A DNA stretch of 64,000 nt from Nonomuraea sp. NBC_00507 (GCF_036013525.1 NZ_CP107854.1:124001-188000), one strand, 5' to 3'; counted from the first letter of the stretch, positions 41,512 through 50,908 are shown. The notes: generated by a model not told the origin, from the letters alone. Program-made: numbers and translations.

Positions 41512-42360
41512 TCAGGGGAAGTCCGCCAGTCGGACTTCCTTCCGGCTACCGGGGAGGCCGAACCGGTAGCCGTGGTCGTCCGCGACTGACTTGGCGCCGT
41601 CCAGGGCCCGCACCAGGCGGCGCAGCCTTGGGTAGGGCGAGGCGAGCGTCTTGTCGCGCAGGTATTCCTGCCGCAGCATGTCGATCACGTTCGCAGCCAG
41701 GTTGGCGCCTGCTCTCCGGTATGCCGCGTCGTGTGCGATCAACGGCGGGCCGCGCCAGGCGTCCCGCTGCCCGTCTGGCACCGGGTGGTAGACCACGAGG
41801 TGGTCGCGCCGGTGCATCGGCAGCGGTGCGGAGCCGAGGCCCTCGCCGTCGATCAGCGGCCCCAAGAGCAGGGCCGCGTGCTCGGTGTTGGGCACCTCCG
41901 CGTACTGCCGGAGCGTCGCATCCAGGAACCGGCCGGCGGCGGGCACCACCAGTACCGTGTGCCCGTTGAACGTGCCGTCGGGGTTCCAGTGCGGCCCGTC
42001 CCCGCCGTACAGGGTGCGCGCGCCGTTGCCGTTGGCTTCCAGGATTACTGCCTCCACGCGGGAGTCAATCCCGTACTCGGCCAGCGCGTAGTGCAGGGTG
42101 AGGCAGCCGTCCACGCAGTAGGCGGCGCTGGGGGCATCTTGGGCGACGTTCCACAGCCACACCCCCGCCATGCCGACCAGTGGCAGTGCGTCCGGTGGTG
42201 CGGCCAGCATCAACTGGGTGACTGTCTCCACGCTGATCCGCGCACGGCCGCCCGGCACTTGCCGCCAATTGGGGCGGCGGCGCCGAGCGGACTTGTCCTT
42301 CTTCGGGTTCCGGCGGCGAGCCACGCCCTCGACGATAGACAGGGTTCCTGGACGCGCCAT
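41512..42360 (-). CDS. Hypothetical protein with transglutaminase-like Cys-His-Asp pattern
   Basis: 282 residues from the ATG at 42360. The first 45 residues are very basic (RRRNPKKDKSARRRRP). Then AAYCVDGCLTLHYALAEYGI, FNGHTVLVV and RFLDATLRQYAE occur in the order Cys, His, Asp, as in transglutaminase or arylamine-acetyltransferase folds. The Arg/Lys-rich start could bind nucleic acid. The nearest minus-strand genes are more than 500 bases away, so it seems to stand alone. Function unproven. Confidence 0.75.
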   Translation of the reverse strand: MARPGTLSIVEGVARRRNPKKDKSARRRRPNWRQVPGGRARISVETVTQLMLAAPPDALPLVGMAGVWLWNVAQDAPSAAYCVDGCLTLHYALAEYGIDSRVEAVILEANGNGARTLYGGDGPHWNPDGTFNGHTVLVVPAAGRFLDATLRQYAEVPNTEHAALLLGPLIDGEGLGSAPLPMHRRDHLVVYHPVPDGQRDAWRGPPLIAHDAAYRRAGANLAANVIDMLRQEYLRDKTLASPYPRLRRLVRALDGAKSVADDHGYRFGLPGSRKEVRLADFP

Positions 42361-42920
42361 CAGCGCTGCCGAATTCGGTATGACCCGCGTACCTCGCGGC
42401 GAACCACCGCACCGCACGCTACGCACAGCACAGCACAGCACAGCAGTGCGGGGCGGGGCGGGGGGGCGGGGCCGGCCGACCGGCGGTTCGCGGCCAGGCG
42501 GGAGGGCCAGGTGCGATCGAGGACGCATCGGCCATATGATGCTCGGCGTGAGTGGGCGGTGCCTCGAGTCACCCTGCGAGCGTGGTGGCGCGCGGTTGTG
42601 GCGGTGGGGCCGGGCGGTGACGGGCCGCGAGGACCGTTTGTGGTGTCGGTGGCGACGTTCACCTTGAGTGCCCGGTGACGCGACTCCTCGAGGGATGCCT
42701 GCGTCGGCGCGACCTAAGCGACCGATCTTCATGATCGGGTGTGGTGGCCTTCCTCGACAGTCCGAGGGCTCCAGGCTCACCGGCGGCCGCAGTGGCTGCC
42801 CAAAGGGCGGTCGCTGTCAGGAACGCGCTGCCGTGCGCGCGTGGCTTTCGGCGCGGCCAGGGCGGGGTGTCAGCGTCTCCGGGGCCGTATGCCCTGCTCG
42901 GTGGCTGGCTGTGTGCTTTG

Positions 42921-43319
42921 TCATGGCCCCGCTGATTCCGTCTCGGCGCAGTAGCCCGCCTCGGGCGGAGCGGGCGGAGGGAACGGCGTCCAGGCGTGCG
43001 GTCGGTTCTTCTCGATCAGCGGCTGGTACTCGGCGGGCAGCATGTTCTCGATGCTGGTCCAGGTGTACTGGCTGCGGTCGCTCTCCCGGTCGGTCATGGT
43101 GTTGTCCTTCTCGCGCAGGAGGAAGCCGTGGACCTTGATGCCGTGGAACACCCACCCCTTGTGGTCCCAACGCCAGGTGATGACAGCGCGCTGGACGCGC
43201 ATGGGCTTGCCGTCCCAGTCGGGGAGTGGCGGCAGCGTGTCGTAGTGGCCGAGCCACACAGTCGTCGTGGCGAGGGTGTAGGTGGCTGGGTGGTCGGTCG
43301 GGATGCTGATCGCGGTCAT
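42921..43319 (-). CDS. Hypothetical protein, paralogue of its upstream neighbour
   Basis: 132 residues from the ATG at 43319. VITWRWDHKGWVFHGIKVHG and PAEYQPLIEKNRPHAWTPFP mirror VEWRWTTSRGWVYTATTLKG and PEELQSCVEATRPAWTPAP in the frame immediately upstream, so the two are tandem paralogues. Possibly beta-sheet followed by helix. No known family. Confidence 0.75.
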   Translation of the reverse strand: MTAISIPTDHPATYTLATTTVWLGHYDTLPPLPDWDGKPMRVQRAVITWRWDHKGWVFHGIKVHGFLLREKDNTMTDRESDRSQYTWTSIENMLPAEYQPLIEKNRPHAWTPFPPPAPPEAGYCAETESAGP

Positions 43320-43712
43320 GGGAGGGCCTTTCGGGCGGGCTCAAGATGGCGGCTGGGGCGGGGGTCCAGGCGGGGCGGGTGGCCTCTACGCACGACTGCA
43401 GTTCCTCGGGCAGTTCGTGGCCGATGCGGTGTTGCGCGGGGGGTAGCGCTCGGAAGAAGCCCCAGTCGGGGTGGTCGAGCAGGAGCGTGGGGCGCGCTTC
43501 CTCGGGAATGATGGGTCCCTTCAGCGTCGTCGCGGTGTAGACCCAGCCCCGGCTGGTCGTCCACCGCCATTCGACCGTGGCGGCGATGGGAGTGAAGCGG
43601 CGGCCCGTGTGCGCCTTCACGGTTGCTGCGTTGTCGAGCCGGATGTTGATCAGGACGCGAGCGGCGGCGTAGGCGGCGTGAAAGTCACGTTCGCGGTCAC
43701 GGGCGTTCCGTT
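43320..43712 (-). pseudogene. Upstream paralogue with unclear start and stop
   Basis: A clear coding pattern runs from about 43712 (LTERNARDREREF-like) through VEWRWTTSRGWVYTA to TRPAWTPAP. There is no ATG, GTG or TTG until 43620, and the frame does not stop before 42817, overlapping the next gene. At least one indel, or a CTG start, is needed. Downstream of the motif-A unit at 44052. Confidence 0.5.
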
Positions 43713-43801
43713 CAGTCAGGAGACATCAGGTGAAGGGCGGTATCTGCGGGCGAGTTCTCGACGAGCCGGCGTTTGTTTCAGCGGAGCGTGCGTCGGGTCG
43801 G

Positions 43802-44052
43802 TCAGTTCTCGGCCGACACCATGATCAGGGTCGGGTCATCGGTCCTGTCCGTGACCGCGACGTCCTCGAATCCGCCGATCTCGCTGCGGCCGTCGTCCAT
43901 CAGGACGTCATGCCACCTGTCCTCGTTCTCCTCGACCCACGCCAGGAGCTTGGCGGGATCACCGAGGATGTCGTCCGGTACGTCCAGGAGGACCTCTTGG
44001 GCGTAGATCTCTCTGTCCTGCTAGCGGAGATGCTCAGAATTCGCTGTGCCAT
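43802..44052 (-). pseudogene. Small motif-A-driven gene with frameshift
   Basis: The ATG at 44052, with GGGAGG upstream, reads MAQRILSISASRT. After about 44012 the natural continuation is in another frame (EIYAQEVLLDVPDDILGDPA to TLIMVSAEN), stopping at 43802. A stop just upstream of EIYAQ prevents that frame from starting alone. One indel restores a protein of about 82 residues. Sequencing error or recent loss. Confidence 0.6.
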
Positions 44053-44068
44053 CGGCCAACCTCCCTAA

Positions 44069-44083
44069 TATTAGAATACATCA
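44069..44083 (-). promoter_or_regulatory. Motif A copy 5
   Basis: Minus strand TGATGTATTCTAATA, 17 bases upstream of the ATG at 44052 and directly before its GGGAGG site. Confidence 0.72.
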
Positions 44084-44100
44084 ACAGGAAGGCTTGGGGC

Positions 44101-44208
44101 CTAACCTGGGGCTATGCAGCATTTGGCTTCGCGTCCGTATACCTGCTCGGGCCAGCTCGCCCACCGCTGAGCCTCGGCAGCTGGCTCATATGTGATTGCG
44201 ACGTCCAT
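44101..44208 (-). CDS. Small ORF
   Basis: 35 residues (MDVAITYEPAAEAQRWASWP..) from an ATG with AGAGG upstream. The composition looks protein-like, but there is no independent support. Confidence 0.33.
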   Translation of the reverse strand: MDVAITYEPAAEAQRWASWPEQVYGREAKCCIAPG

Positions 44209-44778
44209 AGGCCTCTTGAACCAGGCCGAGGCAGGCCTGAAGGGATCGGGGGTGCAAGTCTGCGAGCGGCGGGCTGGACCGGGCCGCCGCCATCGCGATC
44301 GGAGTGGAGGTCGTGCAGAGCCGGTCGCCTGCAGCCGCCGGTGAAGTTGGCGTCGACCCCGGCTCCAGATTCGCCGCGCGGGCTGGGGGGCTGCGAGCTG
44401 GCGTTCGGATGGTGTGGGGGCTGGACCGAGAGCGAGCTGCGGGGCGCGGCGGCTTGCGGACGTGCTCTCCGGCAAGTGCGACGTCGACGTGCGGAGGCCT
44501 CGCCGCCCGAGCTTGAGGTGGTGTGTGGGCCCTCGAGGGGCGAGAGTCACCGGCGGACGCGGCGCCCTCCCGTTAAGGCCCCGGGCGTCCGTCAGGCGCT
44601 TGAGGAGGGGCCGTCCCCGTTGTGGTGCGACTCCCCAACAGACACGTCGGGGGAGGGCGGCGTGCCGAGGCCCGCTTGTCCTAGCCGGGGCGGGCTCGTT
44701 CCAGGCGCCAGGCCTTGCCGGTGAGAGCGCGCCGTCGTCAGCGCCGGGCAGGTAGAGGCCTTCACACCTTTACACTAG
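44209..44778. other. GC-rich gap
   Basis: About 570 bases. Several long open frames exist only because of high GC. None has a ribosome binding site or protein-like composition. Confidence 0.5.
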
Positions 44779-44788
44779 TTGCATGCAA
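44779..44788 (+). promoter_or_regulatory. Motif B copy 3
   Basis: Perfect TTGCATGCAA in TAGTTGCATGCAATTAATG, preceded by TTTACAC. It is 53 bases upstream of the GTG at 44841. Confidence 0.6.
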
Positions 44789-44840
44789 TTAATGTGATTC
44801 GCTTATCATGTGTGAAAGCCACATATGCGAGGGGGTGCCT

Positions 44841-45368
44841 GTGCCCAACAAGACGCTGTCGGTCCGCGATGATGACCTGCCTCTGTGGGAGCGCGCCGAG
44901 CGGGCGGCCAAGTCGGCCCGCACTACGGTCTCCGGCCTGGTGGCCACGGCCCTGACCACGTATCTCGGCCACACCGACATGATCAGCGTGCCGATGTACG
45001 AGCTGTTCGGCGATGAGCGCCAGGAGGCGTTCGTCGGCCGATGGCTGACCGATCCGCAGCTGCCATCCGACCGGGACAACGACCAGTACAGCGGCGATGA
45101 GCGAGGGCGGGGGCCGCAGTTCGGCCACCACGGCGCGCCGGCCGAGTGGAGGGTCGGGGTGGCCGAGACCGGTCGTGGCCGCGTTGCCGTCTATCTGCAC
45201 CACTGGAACTACGACGCGGCGTACCCGCCCGAGCTGCACGTGTTCGACAACATCGACCAGGCCGTCACAGCACTGGCCGACGACCCGCGCGTGCCTCGCG
45301 ACGTGCTGGCCATCGCCGCGGACGTCGTTCGTCCCGCTGGCTCGCATGTCGTCTGGCGCGACATCTGA
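44841..45368 (+). CDS. EXLDI-like protein with ribbon-helix-helix N-terminus
   Basis: 175 residues from the GTG at 44841. KTLSVRDDDLPLWERAERAA followed by TVSGLVATALTTYL is a typical ribbon-helix-helix start. The rest, with VAVYLHHWNYD, LHVFDNIDQAVTAL and the C-terminal WRDI, matches the layout of actinobacterial EXLDI proteins. It probably regulates its own operon. First gene after motif B, followed by a repeat protein and two orphan genes on the same strand. Confidence 0.8.
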   Translation: MPNKTLSVRDDDLPLWERAERAAKSARTTVSGLVATALTTYLGHTDMISVPMYELFGDERQEAFVGRWLTDPQLPSDRDNDQYSGDERGRGPQFGHHGAPAEWRVGVAETGRGRVAVYLHHWNYDAAYPPELHVFDNIDQAVTALADDPRVPRDVLAIAADVVRPAGSHVVWRDI

Positions 45369-45429
45369 GACGAGGCCCCATGGCCGAACTCCAACCGCAC
45401 TGCTCCTTACCCGTCCCGAGGGTGCAACG

Positions 45430-46491
45430 GTGATCGAAAACAAGCCCAGCGGCGCGTACACAATCGACGACCTGCCGTTCTTGATGCTCGGAGTCGCCGC
45501 GCACCGCACCATGGATCTCATTGCGACGATCCTGGGACCCGAGGGAATCGCCGAGCGGGAGAAGGCCGCGGCCCGCCGCGCCCCAGGCGAACTCGTGGAT
45601 TCGACCGACGTCGCCCTGTCCGAGACCGCGCGCGAGATCGCCGAGATGACCCTCGCCACGGCCAGCACCCACCCAACGACCCTGCGCATCCTGGCCGAGA
45701 GCCGCTTCCTCAGCGTGCGGGTAAAGATCGCCGAAAACCCGCACACCCCGCCTGAGACGTTGACCGAACTCGCCCGAACCCCCCGCGGGATCATCGCCAA
45801 CACGGCCGCGGCCAACCCCGGCGTGCCCGCCGGTGAACTCGAGACCATCCTGCTGCTCAGCGACAGCGAGGCCGCGCGGCTCGGCGCGCTGCGCAACCCA
45901 ACGGTGACGCGGCACCTTATCGAGGTGGCCGCCGCCGACCCGTCGCCGTACGTCCGCAGCTGTGCCGCGCACAGGACCACCGTCGTGACCACGCTCGAAC
46001 GGCTCGCCGCCGACAGCGACGCGTTCGTGCGCGCGGGTGCCGCACGCAACCTGCTCGTGCCGCACCTTTCGCCCGTCCAGGTCGACGCCCTGGCAGGCGA
46101 CCCGGAACGAGGCCCACGTGCCGCCCTCGCTAGCAATCCCGCCGCGCCCGCCCGGGCACTCGAACGGCTCGCGGCCGACAAGGACACATGGGTGCGATCC
46201 GCCGTCGCCAAGAGCGACGCCCTCACCCCCGCGGCCGCGGCCCTCCTGGCCGGCGACCCCGACGAGCGCGTCCGCACGGACCTGGCGGGCAACCGCGGCT
46301 GCCCGCCCGCCCTACTCACGGCGCTGGCCCGCCGCCGGCAACCCGCCGCCGTACGCGAGGCCGCCGCTGGCAACCTCGCCTGCCCGGCCGACGTGCTGTA
46401 CCGGCTCGCCGCTGACCGGTCGCCCTACGTCCGCGAACAAGCCGACCGGACCCTGTACATCCACCATCTCGGAGGAGGACTTCATGACTGA
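45430..46491 (+). CDS. HEAT/LRV-type repeat protein
   Basis: 353 residues from a GTG. From about residue 75 to the end there are roughly ten repeats of about 24 residues with the pattern LxxLAaDxdpxVRaavAxNp (for example LERLAADKDTWVRSAVAKSD). This is an alpha-solenoid like HEAT or leucine-rich-repeat-variant proteins, usually a protein-binding scaffold. No enzymatic motif. It overlaps the next gene by eight bases. Confidence 0.85.
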   Translation: MIENKPSGAYTIDDLPFLMLGVAAHRTMDLIATILGPEGIAEREKAAARRAPGELVDSTDVALSETAREIAEMTLATASTHPTTLRILAESRFLSVRVKIAENPHTPPETLTELARTPRGIIANTAAANPGVPAGELETILLLSDSEAARLGALRNPTVTRHLIEVAAADPSPYVRSCAAHRTTVVTTLERLAADSDAFVRAGAARNLLVPHLSPVQVDALAGDPERGPRAALASNPAAPARALERLAADKDTWVRSAVAKSDALTPAAAALLAGDPDERVRTDLAGNRGCPPALLTALARRRQPAAVREAAAGNLACPADVLYRLAADRSPYVREQADRTLYIHHLGGGLHD

Positions 46492-47071
46492 CCGGAAGCC
46501 CGTGGTCGACGAGACGCTGCGGGAACTCGTCCTGCACCACCTTGCCCTCACCCCCTGCCACATCACCGGTGAGCATGACCCGCACCACACACCCCAGCGT
46601 GTGTGCAGCTACCAGAAGGCCAAGCTCCTGGACGTCCTCTGCGCCGCGGCGGGCCTGACCGCCGAGGAACTCCCACGCGCCCTGCACGACGACCAGTGCG
46701 GGTGGTGCCACCGCGTTCCCGCCCAGGAGGAGGACAGGGAGCGGACGCGGGAGCTCCACCACTGGGCCGGAGTCGAGGTGCCCGCCGATCTCGCCGAACT
46801 CGCGGACGACGCACCCCGGCCCGGGGATGAGGCAGCCCTGGAGGCCGCGCTGGCCGAGCTGCCCGAGTCCTGGTCCGACTGGAACGCCGCGCACGTCTGG
46901 GCATCCCGAGGCCTGTTCGGCGAGGTCGCCCGTTGGACGTCCGGAAAGGCGTACCGGGCTGCGCGAGCCCGTGCCCGCCTGGTTGAGCGCGGCCTGATCG
47001 AGGAGCACAACGGGCCAGGCGGCTACTACATCAGGCGGGCGCGGCCGCAGGCGGCGGAATCGGCCCGATGA
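46484..47071 (+). CDS. Hypothetical protein, winged-helix-like C-terminus
   Basis: 195 residues; GGAGGAGG precedes the ATG inside the end of the repeat-protein gene. CSYQKAKLLDVLCAAA and DDQCGWCHRV supply paired cysteines. SGKAYRAARARARLVERGLI followed by GGYYIRR resembles the recognition helix and wing of a winged-helix domain. Possible DNA binding; family unknown. Confidence 0.8.
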   Translation: MTDRKPVVDETLRELVLHHLALTPCHITGEHDPHHTPQRVCSYQKAKLLDVLCAAAGLTAEELPRALHDDQCGWCHRVPAQEEDRERTRELHHWAGVEVPADLAELADDAPRPGDEAALEAALAELPESWSDWNAAHVWASRGLFGEVARWTSGKAYRAARARARLVERGLIEEHNGPGGYYIRRARPQAAESAR

Positions 47072-47115
47072 CGGCCACCACGGTCGCAGGGCGCTCATCG
47101 CCGAGGAGGAGCGCC

Positions 47116-47199
47116 ATGGACACCGTGACCACCACGAAGCCGATCTCCAGAGCAAACCAGCCGGCCAGGACACGCCGCTCGTCGACAGACAGCCCCTAA
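47116..47199 (+). CDS. Tiny ORF
   Basis: 27 residues rich in Thr, Arg and Ser, from an ATG with a strong GAGGAGGAG site. It could be a leader or a chance ORF. Confidence 0.28.
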   Translation: MDTVTTTKPISRANQPARTRRSSTDSP

Positions 47200-47236
47200 C
47201 CGAACCTTCACACCGAACGAGAGGTCCCAACACCCC

Positions 47237-47605
47237 ATGCCCAGCATCGAAGAGGGGAACAAGCGACGTCACCAACGGCGGATCGACGCCCTCGAAAATC
47301 TCCGCGATCAACTCATCGCCCTCGGGCACCCGGACGATGTCCGCATCGCCGAGTGCTCCAGCCTGGAGATCGTCGACCACCTGGAGTACGGCGAGACGGC
47401 TCGCCTCATCGTCTGGTTCGCCGGCGTCGCCCTCTACATCGACAGTCTCGACCAACCCGGCCGGTACACGATCGCAAAGCGCTCCGGCACCAGCCTCACC
47501 ACCGCTGGCGTCCGGTGCGACGACGTCGACGACACCGGCGCACTCGCCGTCTACCACCGCTACCGCGTCCAGTACGGCCTGCCCGTACCCGCACTCATCA
47601 ACTGA
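47237..47605 (+). CDS. Hypothetical protein
   Basis: 122 residues from an ATG with GAGAGG upstream. A charged N-terminal helix (EEGNKRRHQRRIDALENLRD) is followed by beta strands (ARLIVWFAGVALYIDSLDQP). No domain recognised. Part of the plus-strand orphan operon. Confidence 0.75.
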   Translation: MPSIEEGNKRRHQRRIDALENLRDQLIALGHPDDVRIAECSSLEIVDHLEYGETARLIVWFAGVALYIDSLDQPGRYTIAKRSGTSLTTAGVRCDDVDDTGALAVYHRYRVQYGLPVPALIN

Positions 47606-47703
47606 TCACTCGCACAACGCGCGCTGCGGACGCCGCTTCACACTCTGGCCGCTGCTAACGGGCCAAGGTGCACGACCGCACAGCTGTTGAGGGAGGGCAA
47701 ACC

Positions 47704-47956
47704 ATGAAGATCAGACTGCCCCGTCCAGTGAAACAGATGTTGGGCATGAGCACCCGTTCTGCATCGCGCGTGGGAGGCGTTCATTCTCGACCACTTTGAG
47801 CGCCGCTGCTGGGATGCCAACGACGGCGCGTGGCCACCGGCCAGCAACGAACTCAGCGAATGGATGTACCGCCGGCACGCCACGCCCGAGCGAGCTCAGG
47901 AAATCCTTCGGGCCACCAGGTGGCCCCTGTACCGCCGGGGTGCGGCGGGAACTTGA
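47704..47956 (+). pseudogene. Small gene with frameshift
   Basis: The ATG at 47704 (GGGAGGG upstream) reads MKIRLPRPVKQMLG, but the protein-like continuation (HRAWEAFILDHFERRCWDAN, then ELSEWMYRRHATPERAQE) is in another frame ending at 47956. A stop lies just before it in that frame. One indel near 47755 would repair an 83-residue protein. Confidence 0.5.
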
Positions 47957-48071
47957 CGACCGCGTCCCCAACACCTGCCAGGGCTACGCCTTGTGCTCGA
48001 GGACTGACGGATGTCGCCATCGAGGAGCAGCACGTGATCAAGGTTGCGACCAGAAGAGAGGCCTAGCACTC

Positions 48072-48713
48072 ATGATTCGCATCGTCAGGGCCAGCACCCT
48101 GGCCACCCTGCAGGTGCAGGCGCGGAAGGTGCCTGAGCTGCAGAACCGCCACGATCAGATGGAGCGCAGGCTGGCCATCCTGGAGGCCTCCTACGACGGT
48201 TACCTCCAGGAGATCGAGCACCACAAGAGCGAAGCCCAGCGGTGGAATGCCTGCTACACCGCCACCATCGACAGCATCGGCGCTTGGGTCAACGACGTAC
48301 GCGCGGCCGTACAGCACCCGACCACCGGTGACAGATTCCGTCGTGACCTTGCATTCGGGCTCTGGCAGACCTTCATATCGCAGGCCGAGGAGTCCGGAGA
48401 GGGCGACGACTTCATGATCCGGCTCCTCAAGGTGCTCCTGGGCCTGGAGGAGGCACCTGCCAAGGAGGCCAGCGACGCTGCGGCGGTAGAGCCTGGCGGC
48501 GATCAACCCAGCACCGATGAGCTGCGGGACGCCGAGATCCGGGAGGTGATCCGGATGCTGGGGCCGAATACCGGGGTCAAGGTGATCGGAGACGAGCTGG
48601 TACGCCGGGGCGTCTTCTTCGACCAAGAGGACATCATGCGCATCCTCCGCGTGGACTACCCGCAACCGCTCAGGCACACGTGGAGGGTGGCCTCAGGTGA
48701 TCACCCGTCCTGA
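48072..48713 (+). CDS. Hypothetical protein with coiled coil
   Basis: 213 residues from the ATG at 48072 with AGAGAGG upstream. Residues about 20-60 (VPELQNRHDQMERRLAILEA) are a coiled coil. The C-terminus (IREVIRMLGPNTGVKVIGDE) looks like a helix-turn-helix. Possibly a small DNA-binding protein. The longer upstream frame has no coding character. Confidence 0.78.
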   Translation: MIRIVRASTLATLQVQARKVPELQNRHDQMERRLAILEASYDGYLQEIEHHKSEAQRWNACYTATIDSIGAWVNDVRAAVQHPTTGDRFRRDLAFGLWQTFISQAEESGEGDDFMIRLLKVLLGLEEAPAKEASDAAAVEPGGDQPSTDELRDAEIREVIRMLGPNTGVKVIGDELVRRGVFFDQEDIMRILRVDYPQPLRHTWRVASGDHPS

Positions 48714-48800
48714 CCAGCGGTACCAGATGGTGCGCGGCGGCGCCCAGGTCACTCGCCCGGAGCACCTCCTCGCCCCGCCCGCCGCACCCTCGTGGGGGAT

Positions 48801-48920
48801 ATGCGTCAGTACCGGACCTGGGTCGACACCCGGTTTGCTGCCCTGTGTGGACGTCGAGAGCCCTGCATCGCGACCGTGCACGAGAGGATCCTGCGCCAGG
48901 GGAGGGTGGGGACGCGATGA
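48801..48920 (+). CDS. Small hypothetical protein
   Basis: 39 residues (MRQYRTWVDTRFAALCGRRE..) from the ATG at 48801; a GTG nine bases upstream is an alternative. The stop overlaps the next ATG (ATGA), typical of coupled genes. Function unknown. Confidence 0.55.
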   Translation: MRQYRTWVDTRFAALCGRREPCIATVHERILRQGRVGTR

Positions 48921-50035
48921 ACGACGTCACCGGCGAGGAGAGGTTCGTCGCTCCAGGCGAGAAGGAGATCGCCTGCCAGGGGTGCCGGGCAGGGGGCACC
49001 GTCGTCTCACCGGCCTTCACAACCTGGTTGAAGGAGCGCGACGTGGACATCCAGCGGTGGGCCGCCGCCCACCCTGGGGCAGATCTGGAGAGCGTCCCCC
49101 TGGCGGTGTTCGCGCCAGAGGTCGGCACCATGCCCGCCAGCGAAATCCGTTGTCCGGTATGCCGCGGCGCCGGTGTGGCGGTGACGGCGGACCGGTGGAC
49201 ACCCGTCCTGGGGCAGACCCTCATCACCGCCCTCGCCCGGGCATTGCTGCCGTCGCCACCCCACCGGCGCGTCCCCTGGCCGTGGCTGACTCGCCAGGAC
49301 GGGGCCTACTTACACGGCATCTACGTCAAGCCCGCCCCCGACGACGCGCTCGGCGGCAGCGGGCAGCTCGACTTCGCCGCCTTCCACGCGGGCATGCCGG
49401 TGTGGAAGTGGCGGGGCCCGGCTATGCCCCGCTCCAGCGTCTACTTCGTCTTCCGCAGCGCTATCCGTGGCTGGACGCCCATCCTCGCGCAGCGGTTGAG
49501 CCGGTGCTGGCTGGGTGGCATGGTCTCTGTGCCAGGACCGGCCATCGACCACGACGAATGGACCCGTGAGGCGGTCCTGGCGAAGTGGAAGCCGATGGGC
49601 TACTTCGACGTGGACCGGGCTGAGGTCGCCAAGCTCCGAGTTCAAGCGGAGCGCGCGAACGTCACCGTGACCTTCTACGGGACACGCCTGTCGCGCAAGG
49701 TGTGCACCTACGCTGGCTCGAACGAGACCTTCGAGCGCATCTACGGCCGCGACGTGTTGGACGGTCTCATCGAGGACTACCGCGAGGTCCTGCCCGCGCA
49801 ATTGGCCGCCGAGCAGGCCGAGGCGATCCAGGCGCTGCGCGCCCGGCCGCCGGCCGCGTTCGCGAGTCGCGAGGAGTTCGAGACGTTGGAACGGTGGCCG
49901 CTGGCGGCGATGGGGCTGGTGCTCGGCTACCCGGCCGAGGCGACGGCCGGCACCTTGCTCGCGCAACCCTACCGGTATGGAGCCTCCGCCGAACTCGGCA
50001 GCCTGCCCGTCAACTGGCGTCGCGGTCTGTGGTAA
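48917..50035 (+). CDS. Hypothetical protein with zinc-finger-like cysteines; source of the 41-kb duplicate
   Basis: 372 residues from the ATG at 48917. IACQGCRAGG and IRCPVCRGAG near residues 18 and 78 may form a zinc site. A central DGAYLHGIYVKPAP-type region looks enzymatic or beta-rich. The C-terminus SNETFERIYGRDVLDG to AMGLVLGYPAEATAGTLL is duplicated at 41246-41490. No known family. Confidence 0.8.
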   Translation: MNDVTGEERFVAPGEKEIACQGCRAGGTVVSPAFTTWLKERDVDIQRWAAAHPGADLESVPLAVFAPEVGTMPASEIRCPVCRGAGVAVTADRWTPVLGQTLITALARALLPSPPHRRVPWPWLTRQDGAYLHGIYVKPAPDDALGGSGQLDFAAFHAGMPVWKWRGPAMPRSSVYFVFRSAIRGWTPILAQRLSRCWLGGMVSVPGPAIDHDEWTREAVLAKWKPMGYFDVDRAEVAKLRVQAERANVTVTFYGTRLSRKVCTYAGSNETFERIYGRDVLDGLIEDYREVLPAQLAAEQAEAIQALRARPPAAFASREEFETLERWPLAAMGLVLGYPAEATAGTLLAQPYRYGASAELGSLPVNWRRGLW

Positions 50036-50164
50036 CCCGGCCCCGGAGCGCGCCGAACGGATAGACCACAGCCCAACAGGCTTCGGTTTCAGCCCAGGCC
50101 GTTCGAATCTCGCGGCCGGGACCCCGCCTTTCAACCCAATATCCATGAGATCAAAGGAGCACTC

Positions 50165-50908
50165 ATGTCTCTCGACCTCGACCAGCGGACTGTTCACGCC
50201 TGGTTCGGCCTGTCTTACTCGAACTACGCGGTGCTGCCGCGAACGCTGCTGCAGTCGATGCCTGACGAGTGGCAGCACCGGTTCATCACCTGCCTGGACG
50301 AGCTTGAGGCGGCGTTTAGCCACGTCCAGCAGGCCGAGTGCTACAAGGTCCGGGCCGCCGTCGAGCGGGTGGTGTCCGACCTGACCGACGACGAGTTGAA
50401 GCAGATCGGCTACTCCAAGAGCGACGACTGCGACTGCCACGCCTACGTGGATGAGGCAGCTCGCAAGATCGTGCACGTGCCGCCCAAGTGCCCGCACGAG
50501 ACGGCCTACTACGACGACCAGGGCAACGAGGTGGACGGGGACGCCCTTGTGCTGTGGCCGATCGGAAAAGACCCGGTGCCGCACTACAACCGGTGCCGAA
50601 CATACATCGAGCCCCGACTGCCCGACACCCTTGAGGCAGAGCCACCCACTCCGACTCCGGGAGAGTGGATCAACCCAGTGACTGGCGAGCGCTTCGATCT
50701 CACCCGCGACTACCCGGTTACGCGGGAGCAGTACGACCACCTGCTGAAGGGTGAGGACCACGGCTACCAGGGCTTGGTGTGGCGCCACGTCGGTGAGTTC
50801 GCCGACGGCGTTCCCGTCCTGCTTGCGATCCGTGTCGGCGAAGAGGACTCCGTGGAAGGGTCGATCAAGGTCACTGACCTCAAGCACACGTTGCCGCATA
50901 ACAAATGA
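50165..50908 (+). CDS. Hypothetical phage-like protein
   Basis: 247 residues with AAAGGAG eight bases before the ATG. SYSNYAVLPRTLLQSMPDEW near residue 18 resembles a motif seen in actinophage orphan proteins. CDCHAYVDEAARKI and PHYNRCR add cysteines. The C-terminus GEWINPVTGERFDLTRDYPV is beta-rich. Last of the plus-strand operon. Confidence 0.82.
   Translation: MSLDLDQRTVHAWFGLSYSNYAVLPRTLLQSMPDEWQHRFITCLDELEAAFSHVQQAECYKVRAAVERVVSDLTDDELKQIGYSKSDDCDCHAYVDEAARKIVHVPPKCPHETAYYDDQGNEVDGDALVLWPIGKDPVPHYNRCRTYIEPRLPDTLEAEPPTPTPGEWINPVTGERFDLTRDYPVTREQYDHLLKGEDHGYQGLVWRHVGEFADGVPVLLAIRVGEEDSVEGSIKVTDLKHTLPHNK

Noticed and set aside
44341..44724. Plus-strand open frames in the 44.2-44.8 kb gap
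   Set aside because: No ribosome binding site and no protein-like pattern; GC-driven.
49310..50899. 529-codon minus-strand open frame
   Set aside because: Shadow of two well-supported plus-strand genes.
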